From an uncultured Bacteroidota bacterium (GTDB taxonomy: Bacteria; Bacteroidota; Bacteroidia; Flavobacteriales; Flavobacteriaceae), in contig CACPPV010000006.1 of NCBI GenBank assembly GCA_902635895.1, forward strand, positions 1 to 64,000: a stretch of DNA of 64,000 bases. The letters are read 5' to 3'. The position numbers and the translations under genes are program-made. Positions 17,320-25,367 of the stretch are shown here, one piece after another. The notes beneath the pieces are model-generated. The model was not told the DNA's origin. It ran no database searches and saw only the letters and a list, made by a program, of their open reading frames with translations. Position 1 is the first letter of the stretch. Each line of letters starts with the position of its first letter.

Positions 17320-17397
17320 TTATATATACAAAAGTCCTGTTTTGTCTTCATAATAGAAGAAAAAATAAAAGTTTTGAAAAAAATAATTGCGTTTCAT
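17320..17397 (-). CDS. Phe/Tyr-rich leader peptide of the aromatic operon
   Basis: A 25-codon ORF beginning ATG AAA CGC AAT at 17397. Residues 5-16 read YFFQNFYFFFYY, so 10 of 12 are Phe or Tyr. The peptide ends with TAA at 17320. The segment CAGGACT, which can pair with the terminator's 5' arm, lies just after the aromatic run (codons 20-22). A ribosome stalled at the last Tyr codons for lack of charged tRNA would leave it free and prevent termination. A ribosome that reads through would cover it and allow termination. The geometry is classical transcription attenuation. Confidence 0.9.
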   Translation of the reverse strand: MKRNYFFQNFYFFFYYEDKTGLLYI

Positions 17398-17412
17398 AAA
17401 AATTTTAAGCGG

Positions 17413-17443
17413 TAAATGTAATATTAGTTGAGATAAAAACAAA
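17413..17443 (-). promoter_or_regulatory. Promoter of the phe/tyr attenuated operon
   Basis: The minus strand reads TTTG (17443-17440), 19 bases, then TACATTTA (17420-17413), one mismatch from the Bacteroidota -33/-7 consensus. Transcription would begin about 10 bases before the leader-peptide ATG. Confidence 0.75.
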
Positions 17444-17463
17444 AAAAAGGAGATAGAAAAAAT

Positions 17464-18453
17464 TTAAAAATTAGAATCTAAAACTTTTTCTCTTTTGAAA
17501 ACTGAGCTCAAAAGTTTATTAATTTGATCAAACTCAATTAAAAATGCATCATGACCATGAACAGACTTAATTGTTTTAAAAAATATATTGTCCTTAATTC
17601 TACAGGCTTTATAAAATGTGTCTCTATTTTGATAATCTGTAAAAAACAAATCAGAATCAACTGAGACAATAAATATGTTTCCTTTTATCTTTGAAATAAT
17701 ATCTTCAAATTTAATCTTTCCTCCTTGAGTAATATCAATGGTTGAAAGCAAGTGGTTCATTAACTTATATGAACTTAATTGAAACCTTTCTTGTAATTTT
17801 TTTCCGTGATGGAGTAGCCAACTTTCAACATTAAAAATTTTAGCATCCTCATTTATAGATCTATCAAATTTCTTTTGAAAAGAAAGAGGAGATCTGTAAC
17901 ACAACATAGCATGAATTCTTGCATCATGAACTGGATTTGATGAATTATTTAAAATTTGTTTTTGTAATCTAGTATTAGCTAGTAACCAGTCGCTAGATTT
18001 CCAATCTGAAGCAATTGGAATATAATTTTCTGAAATGTTTGGAGATATTGATGCCATTTCCCACACTAATCCCCCTCCTATAGAGCCTCCAACAATAGCA
18101 AACAACTTTTCAATTTTTAGCTTCTCAAGTCCAATTATAAACATTTTTGCAATGTCTCTAAGAATCAAACTTTCATAATTGTCAATTAATTTACCGTCGT
18201 AACCGTTTCCTGGAAAATTAAAAGCTAAAACAGTAAAATAGTTAGTATCAATTAATTTTTTATCACCAACAATTGAATTCCACCAACCTTTACTTCCACT
18301 AACAGATGAGTTTCCTGTAAGAGCATGATTAATTAAAACAATTGGACTCTCTCCTATTGGTTGTCCAAACAATTCATAAGTAAGCTCAATATCAAAATTG
18401 GTTCCATCAAAGGAGCTAAAATTTTCGATATTGAGCTTATTTAAATTAATCAT
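17464..18453 (-). CDS. metX: Homoserine O-acetyltransferase
   Basis: Alpha/beta-hydrolase-fold enzyme that acetylates homoserine with acetyl-CoA, the first committed step of methionine synthesis. The oxyanion segment is NHALTGNSSV near residue 46, the nucleophile elbow is VGGSIGGGL near 122, and the catalytic Asp and His lie in SVDSDLFF and the C-terminal SVHGHDAFLIE. The 329-residue length is slightly short but complete. It follows metY after 5 bases on the same strand, so both are under the SAM riboswitch. Acetyl rather than succinyl specificity is inferred from the MetX fold and the adjacent O-acetylhomoserine sulfhydrylase. Confidence 0.93.
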   Translation of the reverse strand: MINLNKLNIENFSSFDGTNFDIELTYELFGQPIGESPIVLINHALTGNSSVSGSKGWWNSIVGDKKLIDTNYFTVLAFNFPGNGYDGKLIDNYESLILRDIAKMFIIGLEKLKIEKLFAIVGGSIGGGLVWEMASISPNISENYIPIASDWKSSDWLLANTRLQKQILNNSSNPVHDARIHAMLCYRSPLSFQKKFDRSINEDAKIFNVESWLLHHGKKLQERFQLSSYKLMNHLLSTIDITQGGKIKFEDIISKIKGNIFIVSVDSDLFFTDYQNRDTFYKACRIKDNIFFKTIKSVHGHDAFLIEFDQINKLLSSVFKREKVLDSNF

Positions 18454-18458
18454 GGAAA

Positions 18459-19751
18459 TTATGCTAAAACTTTTGAGTCTATTTTAGAAAAAGCCAACTC
18501 TAAATCTTGTTTTAAATCTTCAATATCCTCAAGTCCAACAGAAAGCCTTATTAAATCACTAGTAACTCCTGTCGATGCTTGTTCTTCAACACTTAATTGT
18601 TGATGTGTAGTACTTGCTGGATGAATAATTAAAGATTTTGTATCTCCAATGTTAGCCAACAGAGAAAAAACTTCTGTTTTATCTGCTATTGTTTTAGCAG
18701 ATTCAAATCCACCTTTAACCCCAAAAGTTAAAATACCACTTTGACCTTTTGGCAAATATTTTTCAGAAAGCGAATAGTATTTGCTAGACTCTAAACCAGG
18801 ATAGTTAACCCATTCAACCTCAGGTCTTTTTTCAAGCCATTGAGCAAGTTTTAAAGCATTTGAACTGTGCTTTTTTATTCTAATATCTAGAGTTTCAAGT
18901 CCTTGAATTATTTGAAAGGCATTAAATGGACTCAATGCACCACCTAAATCTCTAAGTCCCTCAATTCTAACTTTTGCAATAAAAGCTGCTGCACCAAGAG
19001 CATCGTGGTAAACTAATCCGTGATATCCAGGAGATGGCTCTGTAAATTCTGGAAATTTCCCATTTGACCAATCAAATGTACCTGCATCAATAATAACTCC
19101 TCCTAAAGCAGTACCATTTCCATTAATATATTTTGTTAAAGAATGTATTACAATGTTAGCTCCGTGCTCAATAGGATTTAATAATGCAGGGCTTGCTACA
19201 GTGTTATCAACAATAAATGGAACTTTTGATTCTTTTGCATAGCTTGAAATTCCTTTTAAGTCTAAAACATCAAGCTTTGGATTTCCTAAAGATTCAGCAA
19301 AAAACACTCTAGTATTTTCTTGAACAGCATCTTTAAAGTTTTGTGGATCAGATGGATCTACGAAAGTTGTTGTAATTCCCAGTCTTGGAAGTGTTACATT
19401 TAAAAGATTAAATGTCCCCCCGTAGAGACTACTAGAAGCTACAATATGATCACCTGCTTTTAAAAGCACAAGTAGTGCAGTTGAAATAGCAGATGTTCCA
19501 GATGCTGTAACAACTGATGCTATACCGCCTTCAAGGGCTGCTAGTCTTTGTTCTAAAACATCGTTAGTTGGATTATTTAATCTTGTATAAATGTACCCAG
19601 GTTCAGCAAGTGCAAATAAATTTGCAGCATGATCTGCATTATTGAAAACATAAGATGTAGATTGATAAATTGGAACTGCTCTAGTTCCTTGGCTTAAACT
19701 CGTATCATGCCCAGCATGAAGAGCTTTAGTTGGTAATTTTTGTTCACTCAT
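18459..19751 (-). CDS. metY: O-acetylhomoserine sulfhydrylase (aminocarboxypropyltransferase)
   Basis: PLP enzyme of the Cys/Met metabolism family that makes homocysteine from O-acetylhomoserine and sulfide. The PLP lysine is in IHSLTKYINGNGTALGG near residue 205. The N-terminal TKALHAGHDTSLSQGTRAVPIYQ and the substrate loop YIYTRLNNPTNDVLEQRLAALEGG are characteristic. The 430-residue length fits MetY rather than the shorter MetB or MetC. First gene of the metYX operon, with a riboswitch in its leader. Confidence 0.95.
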   Translation of the reverse strand: MSEQKLPTKALHAGHDTSLSQGTRAVPIYQSTSYVFNNADHAANLFALAEPGYIYTRLNNPTNDVLEQRLAALEGGIASVVTASGTSAISTALLVLLKAGDHIVASSSLYGGTFNLLNVTLPRLGITTTFVDPSDPQNFKDAVQENTRVFFAESLGNPKLDVLDLKGISSYAKESKVPFIVDNTVASPALLNPIEHGANIVIHSLTKYINGNGTALGGVIIDAGTFDWSNGKFPEFTEPSPGYHGLVYHDALGAAAFIAKVRIEGLRDLGGALSPFNAFQIIQGLETLDIRIKKHSSNALKLAQWLEKRPEVEWVNYPGLESSKYYSLSEKYLPKGQSGILTFGVKGGFESAKTIADKTEVFSLLANIGDTKSLIIHPASTTHQQLSVEEQASTGVTSDLIRLSVGLEDIEDLKQDLELAFSKIDSKVLA

Positions 19752-19759
19752 TTTTATAT

Positions 19760-19782
19760 ATTTAATTATTAATAAATTAAAT
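19760..19782 (-). promoter_or_regulatory. Hairpin next to the metY start codon
   Basis: ATTTAATT-TATTAAT-AATTAAAT forms an 8-base AT-only stem ending 9 bases before the metY ATG. It could modulate ribosome access as part of the riboswitch expression platform. AT-only stems are weak, so this is uncertain. Confidence 0.35.
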
Positions 19783-19796
19783 TTATAATTAGATGT

Positions 19797-19876
19797 GATT
19801 TGACGTTAAATAGATGCGAAGCTACTGCTTTAGCACTTTTTTAAAGAGGTTGCAATCAGTCAAATCGTTCCTCTAA
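19797..19876 (-). ncRNA. SAM-II-type riboswitch and switching segment upstream of metY
   Basis: The transcript carries the stem AGAGG (19874-19870) / CCUCU (19849-19845) enclosing a loop with GAUUUGACUGAUUGCAA. The conserved 3' tail AAAAAAGUGCUAAAGC follows. This matches the SAM-II (SAM-alpha) pattern as I recall it from the metX riboswitch, where the loop reads GAUUUAACCGUAUUGCAA and the tail GUAGCUAAAAA. Downstream, GUCAAAUC (19804-19797) is perfectly complementary to GAUUUGAC (19866-19859) in the aptamer loop. That gives a plausible ligand-free alternative fold. High SAM would be expected to repress metYX. Confidence 0.78.
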
Positions 19877-19891
19877 CAATAAATTATGGAT

Positions 19892-19922
19892 CAAAATTAT
19901 AATTAAAAATAATTATAACAAA
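19892..19922 (-). promoter_or_regulatory. Promoter of metYX
   Basis: A perfect Bacteroidota promoter on the minus strand: TTTG (19922-19919), 19 bases, TAATTTTG (19899-19892). The expected start near 19886 places the riboswitch aptamer at the very 5' end of the RNA. Confidence 0.8.
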
Positions 19923-19927
19923 AAAAA

Positions 19928-20941
19928 TTATCTAAAATTTACAGAAATACCTGCTGAAAGAGTGTTGTATCTCTGGAAAGTAAAATCAGCAAAGGCACTA
20001 AATACCAAAAATTTAAATCTAGCGCCAATTGTTGTCCTGTACCCAGAAGCATTAAAATTCATATCAATTGGATCAATCAATGATTTATTTATTGGAATTC
20101 CAGAAGCTGAGTTGTATTCCAAATCGTAATTTCCAAGTAATTTAAATGAAGAACTTCCGCCTGAATATCCAAAAGAGGTATAAAAATCAACCACCAATAA
20201 ATCAACCGATGCTAGTAATAAAAAATTATAATTATTTAAACTAAACTGTGCAACTTGACCAGAACCATTTAAAGAACTAAACGATTGAACATCGTAGTCT
20301 ATGTCCATATTTGAATAAGAGGCAAATGCAGATACATTTAAAGGAACTTTATCAATTGGTCCAAAATATTGAAGTAAATTGTGTTTTACACCAAGTCCCT
20401 TTAAAGACATGTCAACTCCGTTTCTATGATATTCTGGACTGTAACGAATTATAAGCTCGGTATCAAATGGAACTCCAACACCCAATTGTAAAACTGGAGC
20501 AGGAATGGCTCCTAGAGGTAATTTACTTTTTATCCCTTTTGGAGATTTAATAGTTGATGTTATTTCAGGATAAATTCCATCAGCAGGTATAGTAATAAAT
20601 AAGTTTTCTTGTCTACTTTCACCTGCAATTGTTGGTAGATTTTCAGCATCTGTTGAAATATATTCTAAATCAGAGATTGAAAATACTCTGTCAGCAGAAG
20701 GAACAAAAGAAGTATTTAATCTTAAGGATAAATCTATACCTAATTTTTTATGAACCTTTGCAGTACTATACCAACCAGCATTTAAACTGTATATTGCACC
20801 CTTCATCATTGGATCTAAATAGCGTTCAAAAATTTTTTTTGAATCGCTTTCAACTGCTAGAAGAATAGACTCAAAACCGGATTGAGACCAAGAAAACAGT
20901 GGTGAAAAAAGGAAAAACAATATAATGTGTCTAAAATTCAA
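19928..20941 (-). CDS. DUF6588-family outer-membrane protein
   Basis: A 337-residue exported protein with an N-terminal signal peptide ending near SWSQ. The segment FESILLAVESDSKKIFERYLDPMMKGAIYSLNAGWY is characteristic of DUF6588 proteins as I remember them (quoted here by position: residues 23-58). The rest has alternating hydrophobic strands, and the chain ends in an aromatic-basic residue pair (NFR), consistent with a beta-barrel. Function unknown. A -7-like TATATTTG (20965-20958) lies 16 bases before the ATG, so it may be transcribed separately from the barrel gene 38 bases upstream. Confidence 0.78.
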   Translation of the reverse strand: MNFRHIILFFLFSPLFSWSQSGFESILLAVESDSKKIFERYLDPMMKGAIYSLNAGWYSTAKVHKKLGIDLSLRLNTSFVPSADRVFSISDLEYISTDAENLPTIAGESRQENLFITIPADGIYPEITSTIKSPKGIKSKLPLGAIPAPVLQLGVGVPFDTELIIRYSPEYHRNGVDMSLKGLGVKHNLLQYFGPIDKVPLNVSAFASYSNMDIDYDVQSFSSLNGSGQVAQFSLNNYNFLLLASVDLLVVDFYTSFGYSGGSSSFKLLGNYDLEYNSASGIPINKSLIDPIDMNFNASGYRTTIGARFKFLVFSAFADFTFQRYNTLSAGISVNFR

Positions 20942-20979
20942 ATAATTAAATTTTAAACAAATATACGCTGAAAATAATC

Positions 20980-23739
20980 TTATTTCTTACCGCCTTTAGA
21001 CTTACCTCCTTTTGAATTTCCAGATCCTCCAGCAAACGATGTCAAATCGTATTTTAATCTAAAAACGGTATATCTAGGTTGAATAACATAGGATCTAGTT
21101 TGACTGTATAATTGATTAAAACTATCTCTATTTATGGATGTGTCGTTAAATATATTAGTGACACTAATACCAAACTCCCATTTAGATCCATCTTTATTGT
21201 AGGATAAATCTGCTTCAGCAGACCTGTATTCATTTAAGGTAACATTTTCATCTCTATAATAGTTGTAAGAGTAATCGGCTCTAAAAACAAATCCTTTGCC
21301 AAAATATGCATCAATTTCAACAAATGGAGAATCAGTGTAAAAATAATTTTTAAAATTACCAGTGTCATACATACGCTTGTTATAGCTATAACCAACCTCA
21401 ATATTTGGCTTATCTCTAAAATTTGTTGCTATACTAGCTTTATAACTTTGAGTGAAGTTTACTTGTTCAGTAAGGGTTCCATTTACTATATTATTAAAAT
21501 CACTGAAATTAAAATTCATGTTAAACCCAGCTTTAAAATTTTTAAATCTTTTATCTATTCTTCCAGATGCGCTGTAAGTTTCTCTTGGAAGATTAGAATT
21601 TATTGGTGATCTAACACTACTCACTCCACTTAGTAAAGTTGTACTTTGAATTGAATTACTTCTTTTAGAATAATTTAATCTTGCAAAAACATTTGTAAAA
21701 TTAAAAATATTGATGCTTTGATAATTAAGATTATAATTATAAAATTTAGCTGATTCAAGATTTGGATTCCCTTGAAAAAAAGAATTATAATTACTAAAAA
21801 TATAGCCCTCTGCTAAATTATTTACATCAGTAAACTGATTTGTTGCATTGTAAGTAAATCTTAATGATTCAGAATCTTTAAATTTTACAAATACTCTCAT
21901 GTCAGGTCTTATATCAGTAAATGAATTAGTCTCTGTTCTAGAAAGCTGAGTGTTTTCCGATTTGTAGGAATTGATTGTAAAACCTGGCTCCATTGTAAAA
22001 ATCCCAGTAATAAATCTGTAATTTAAAGAAAAGTATGCGTCATTAAATTTAAAGTCTACATTATTATTTAAAATATCATCGTTGAAAGATACCTGAGAAT
22101 TATTATCTAAAATTTGAAAAATACTTGAATTAAAATTTTGTTTAACATCTGTTACACCAAAAGTGAAATTCAAATTTGATTTTGGAGTCAAAATGTAGTA
22201 ATAATCTAATTTTGCTTCCATTTTATCAGTTTCAACTATTCTGTTTTGATTAATGTTAAATTTAGACTGATTAGTATTTAAAGGTATAATATTTCTAAAG
22301 GGTTGAACATCTCGAACAGCCCTATAAAACGGGTCTTCAGTCTGTGATAAATGTTGAGCCTCAAAAGAAAAAATATGATCTTCGTTAAGTGTATAATACG
22401 CTTTTAATTCTTGGTTAATAGAACTTGGTTCATCAGATTTATATAAATTAATTTCATCTAGTTCTATTGGTTGAATAGACGGTTGATTTGAAGAACCACG
22501 AAAAGATTCCGACATCAAATCGGTAGTTTCTATATTTTCCGCAGATTTTAAAAGTAAGTTGTATTCGGTTTGCAATCTATCATTAGGATTGAAAGCAGTA
22601 GTAAATTTATATAGTTGTTGCTGGTTATCCTGCACAACATTGTCCTCAGAGTTTTGAATATTTCCGTTGGTGTAATTTCGAGATATTTTTTCCTCAACAA
22701 TGTTTTTTGTTTCAGCTAAAATTGCGAAACCACTAATCTCCCAGCTTTCATTGGGTGAATGGCTAAAATTATAAGCTCCTAACTGTGCATCAATGGATTT
22801 TGCTTGATTATTTTGTAAACCTCCTAAACCAGCTCCATCGGTTGATATACTTATAGAAGTACCGTTTCTTGCATTTAAATTACCAAAACCTCCGCCAAAT
22901 TTATAAAAATCTCTTCTTGAAAGTACAGGCTCACCAATGTTGTTTGTATTACCCAAAACACTCATACTAAAGTCTTTGGCATAGTAAAACACCTTTGGAG
23001 CAGCTAAAACTCTGTCTTCATTACCAACTCCTCCTAAAATTTCACCAAACCAAAATTTATCTTTTCCACTTTTAAGGCTAATATTAATGGCTATATTATC
23101 TTCATTATTTGTCACATTTCTAAGCTGACCAACTTCTGTAAAATTTCTTAAAACCTCTACTTTACCAACTGCTTTTGCAGGTAAATTTTGAGTAGCTAAT
23201 TTAGAATCTCCATCAAAAAAATCTTTTCCTTCGACGGTTATTTTAGTTATTTCTTTCCCTTCCACTTCTACTCTACCGTCTTCATTTATTTCAACGCCAG
23301 GCAAATTTTCTAATACATCAGCTAATTTTTTTTCAGTCCCAGTGTTAAAAGAATCTGCATTATAAACTATAGTATCTCCTTTGATGGTTACAGGCATTTC
23401 ATAAACAAGTTCAACTTCATCTAGAGCTTCAGCCTGTTCTTCGAGTTTAATATTTTTTTCAAAACTTTCAGAAATGTTTAAATCAAATACAAATTCTGTA
23501 AAACCAATAAAAGAAACTTTTATTTCGTAGTCTGTATTTTTCTTTAATGAAAGTCTAAAATATCCGGATTCATTAGATATTCCAAAACCATCCAAAATTT
23601 TTGATTGCTTTTCTATCGCAATGACATTTGCTCCAGTTAAACTATTTCCCTCTAAATCTGTAATTGTTCCATCAAACCTAACTTGAGAATAACCTAATGT
23701 TGAAAAAACTAATGCAACGATTAGTAATATATTTTTCAT
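20980..23739 (-). CDS. TonB-receptor-like outer-membrane barrel with Gly/Lys tail
   Basis: A 919-residue outer-membrane protein. A signal peptide ends near GYSQ. A carboxypeptidase-regulatory-like domain follows (about residues 22-105), then a plug-like region (about 115-225, with GTEKKLADVLENLPGVEI and EGKEITKITVEGKDFF). A long barrel of the OMP_b-brl_3 type completes the fold. The C-terminal 20 residues are Gly/Ser/Lys-rich instead of ending in the barrel's aromatic residue. Flavobacteria often pair such proteins with a GLPGLI gene, as here (23 bases apart). The substrate and even transport activity are unknown. Confidence 0.88.
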   Translation of the reverse strand: MKNILLIVALVFSTLGYSQVRFDGTITDLEGNSLTGANVIAIEKQSKILDGFGISNESGYFRLSLKKNTDYEIKVSFIGFTEFVFDLNISESFEKNIKLEEQAEALDEVELVYEMPVTIKGDTIVYNADSFNTGTEKKLADVLENLPGVEINEDGRVEVEGKEITKITVEGKDFFDGDSKLATQNLPAKAVGKVEVLRNFTEVGQLRNVTNNEDNIAINISLKSGKDKFWFGEILGGVGNEDRVLAAPKVFYYAKDFSMSVLGNTNNIGEPVLSRRDFYKFGGGFGNLNARNGTSISISTDGAGLGGLQNNQAKSIDAQLGAYNFSHSPNESWEISGFAILAETKNIVEEKISRNYTNGNIQNSEDNVVQDNQQQLYKFTTAFNPNDRLQTEYNLLLKSAENIETTDLMSESFRGSSNQPSIQPIELDEINLYKSDEPSSINQELKAYYTLNEDHIFSFEAQHLSQTEDPFYRAVRDVQPFRNIIPLNTNQSKFNINQNRIVETDKMEAKLDYYYILTPKSNLNFTFGVTDVKQNFNSSIFQILDNNSQVSFNDDILNNNVDFKFNDAYFSLNYRFITGIFTMEPGFTINSYKSENTQLSRTETNSFTDIRPDMRVFVKFKDSESLRFTYNATNQFTDVNNLAEGYIFSNYNSFFQGNPNLESAKFYNYNLNYQSINIFNFTNVFARLNYSKRSNSIQSTTLLSGVSSVRSPINSNLPRETYSASGRIDKRFKNFKAGFNMNFNFSDFNNIVNGTLTEQVNFTQSYKASIATNFRDKPNIEVGYSYNKRMYDTGNFKNYFYTDSPFVEIDAYFGKGFVFRADYSYNYYRDENVTLNEYRSAEADLSYNKDGSKWEFGISVTNIFNDTSINRDSFNQLYSQTRSYVIQPRYTVFRLKYDLTSFAGGSGNSKGGKSKGGKK

Positions 23740-23762
23740 AAGTTGTTATTTAAATTTTAAAA

Positions 23763-24614
23763 TTAGTTTAAACGTGCCCTAGAATTTCCCCAACCACCAC
23801 GACCACCGCCACGATTATATCTCTCTCTCATTTCTTTCATTTTATCTTCTTGAATAGTGTTAAACTCAGAATTTGAAACAACTTTGCCCTTTGAAGGTTC
23901 TTTAATTTTTATTTTCTCTTCAGGGTTTAAAACAACTTTTGTACATAACATTGTTCTATTTCCATCACTAATTTCTAAAATAAGTCCAGGCAATCCACCA
24001 TACATTGCTGGTCCAGTTGAAACAGGGATCTCAGGTGTGAACCAAGCTGTCATAACTACTGTTTTGGTTTTGGGAAGTACAGGATTATTTTCCTCATTAT
24101 TGTTCTGATTATCTCTTTGTCTTCTACTGAAACTAAAAACATCTTCTTCAACTTCTTTAGTGTAAGTAGCTTTGTAAGCATTATAAATTCCTATTTTTTT
24201 ACTCTCACCAGTCATAACCCATTTTGTGGGAGCTATACTATCAGTTATTAAAAAGATTTTTCCAAATAATTCTCTTTTATTTACATAGGTTTTTTCCTGA
24301 ATATCTTTATAAATGTCGCCCTGATTAGGTCCTGCTACAAACTGCATCCAATTAAATCCTCCACCGCCTGAACCTCCAGCTTCAAGTGTAACCTCTTCTT
24401 TAAAATAGGAAGACTTGCTATCAAAATCTAGAATGTAATTTTTCTCAAGAGCTGTTTTCATTCTTGCTTTAAGGTATTTTTGTCTTTCTGGAGGCATATT
24501 TTTCATCCAGTCCATGTTAACACTACTTTTAGACATATAATAAGCTTTTCCTAAGAAGTCTTGAGAGTAAGATTCAAAACTCAAGAACATTAAAAGAATA
24601 ATTAATTTTTTCAT
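23763..24614 (-). CDS. GLPGLI-family exported protein
   Basis: A 283-residue secreted protein with an N-terminal signal peptide (MKKLIILLMFLSFESYSQ). It carries the family-naming sequence GGLPGLILEIS near residue 206 and TAWFTPEIPVSTGP just before it. The C-terminus is Gly/Arg-rich (RYNRGGGRGGWGNSRARLN). Function is unknown. It is the first gene of a unit with the large barrel protein, and both end in basic glycine-rich tails. Divergent from the deoxynucleoside kinase gene. Confidence 0.9.
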   Translation of the reverse strand: MKKLIILLMFLSFESYSQDFLGKAYYMSKSSVNMDWMKNMPPERQKYLKARMKTALEKNYILDFDSKSSYFKEEVTLEAGGSGGGGFNWMQFVAGPNQGDIYKDIQEKTYVNKRELFGKIFLITDSIAPTKWVMTGESKKIGIYNAYKATYTKEVEEDVFSFSRRQRDNQNNNEENNPVLPKTKTVVMTAWFTPEIPVSTGPAMYGGLPGLILEISDGNRTMLCTKVVLNPEEKIKIKEPSKGKVVSNSEFNTIQEDKMKEMRERYNRGGGRGGWGNSRARLN

Positions 24615-24672
24615 AGATTTTATTTAAATTGAAAGTCTTTAATACTATATAGACAATAATTAAGCCATAAAG

Positions 24673-24688
24673 TTTAACATATGTCAAA
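24673..24688. promoter_or_regulatory. Near-palindrome between GLPGLI and kinase genes
   Basis: TTTAACATATGTCAAA is symmetric about CATATG except for one base pair, and lies between two divergent genes. It could be a regulator site for the GLPGLI-barrel unit. No regulator is identified. Confidence 0.3.
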
Positions 24689-24736
24689 TTATATTAAATA
24701 TAAATTATAAATTAGAACCTTTTAATACATTGAAAT

Positions 24737-25348
24737 ATGCACATTGCAATCGCTGGAAACATAGGTGCTGGAAAAACAACACTGACAAAATTACTTTCTA
24801 AAAAATACAAATTTGAGGGACATTATGAAGATGTTTTAAAAAATCCATATTTAGACGATTTTTACGAACAAATGGAGCGTTGGTCGTTTAACTTGCAAAT
24901 ATATTTTTTAAACAGTAGGTTTCGACAAATTTTAGACTTTAATAAAGAAGGAAAAAATATTATTCAAGATAGAACCATTTACGAAGATGCCTTCATATTT
25001 GCTCCAAATCTAAAAGCAATGGGTCTTATGACCAACAGAGATTTTGAAAATTATAAATCCATTTTTAATTTGATGGAATCGTTTGTAAAAGCTCCTGATT
25101 TACTAATTTATTTAAGAAGCCAAATCCCTAATTTAGTCGATCAAATTCACAAAAGAGGAAGAGACTATGAAAGTTCTATTAGCATTGATTATTTAAGTCG
25201 ATTAAATGAAAGATACGAAGCTTGGATTCAAACTTACGATAAAGGAAAACTACTTATCATTGACGTAGACGATTTAGATTTTGTGGAAAACAAAAAAGAC
25301 CTTCAAACTATTACCGACAAAATCGATAAGAGCATAAAAGGTCTTTAA
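24737..25348 (+). CDS. Deoxynucleoside kinase
   Basis: Cytoplasmic deoxynucleoside salvage kinase of the deoxyadenosine/deoxyguanosine kinase group, 203 residues. The P-loop is GNIGAGKTTL (residues 7-16). The substrate-binding QMERWSFNLQIYFL follows near 51 and the base-recognising QDRTIYEDAFIFAPNL near 76. A lid with KRGRDYESSISIDYL lies near 135. The start ATG gives the standard MHIAIAGNIGAGK beginning. Specificity among dA, dG and dC cannot be settled by eye. Confidence 0.92.
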   Translation: MHIAIAGNIGAGKTTLTKLLSKKYKFEGHYEDVLKNPYLDDFYEQMERWSFNLQIYFLNSRFRQILDFNKEGKNIIQDRTIYEDAFIFAPNLKAMGLMTNRDFENYKSIFNLMESFVKAPDLLIYLRSQIPNLVDQIHKRGRDYESSISIDYLSRLNERYEAWIQTYDKGKLLIIDVDDLDFVENKKDLQTITDKIDKSIKGL

Positions 25349-25367
25349 ATTCTATTTATTAATTAAG

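Noticed and set aside
17313-17351. 12-codon ORF in the pheA leader in a different frame (M-K-T-K-Q-D-F-C-I-Y-N-N)
   Set aside because: It overlaps the aromatic-rich 25-codon leader, has only one Phe and one Tyr, and both lie on or beyond the pairing segment, so it would not work as a sensor.
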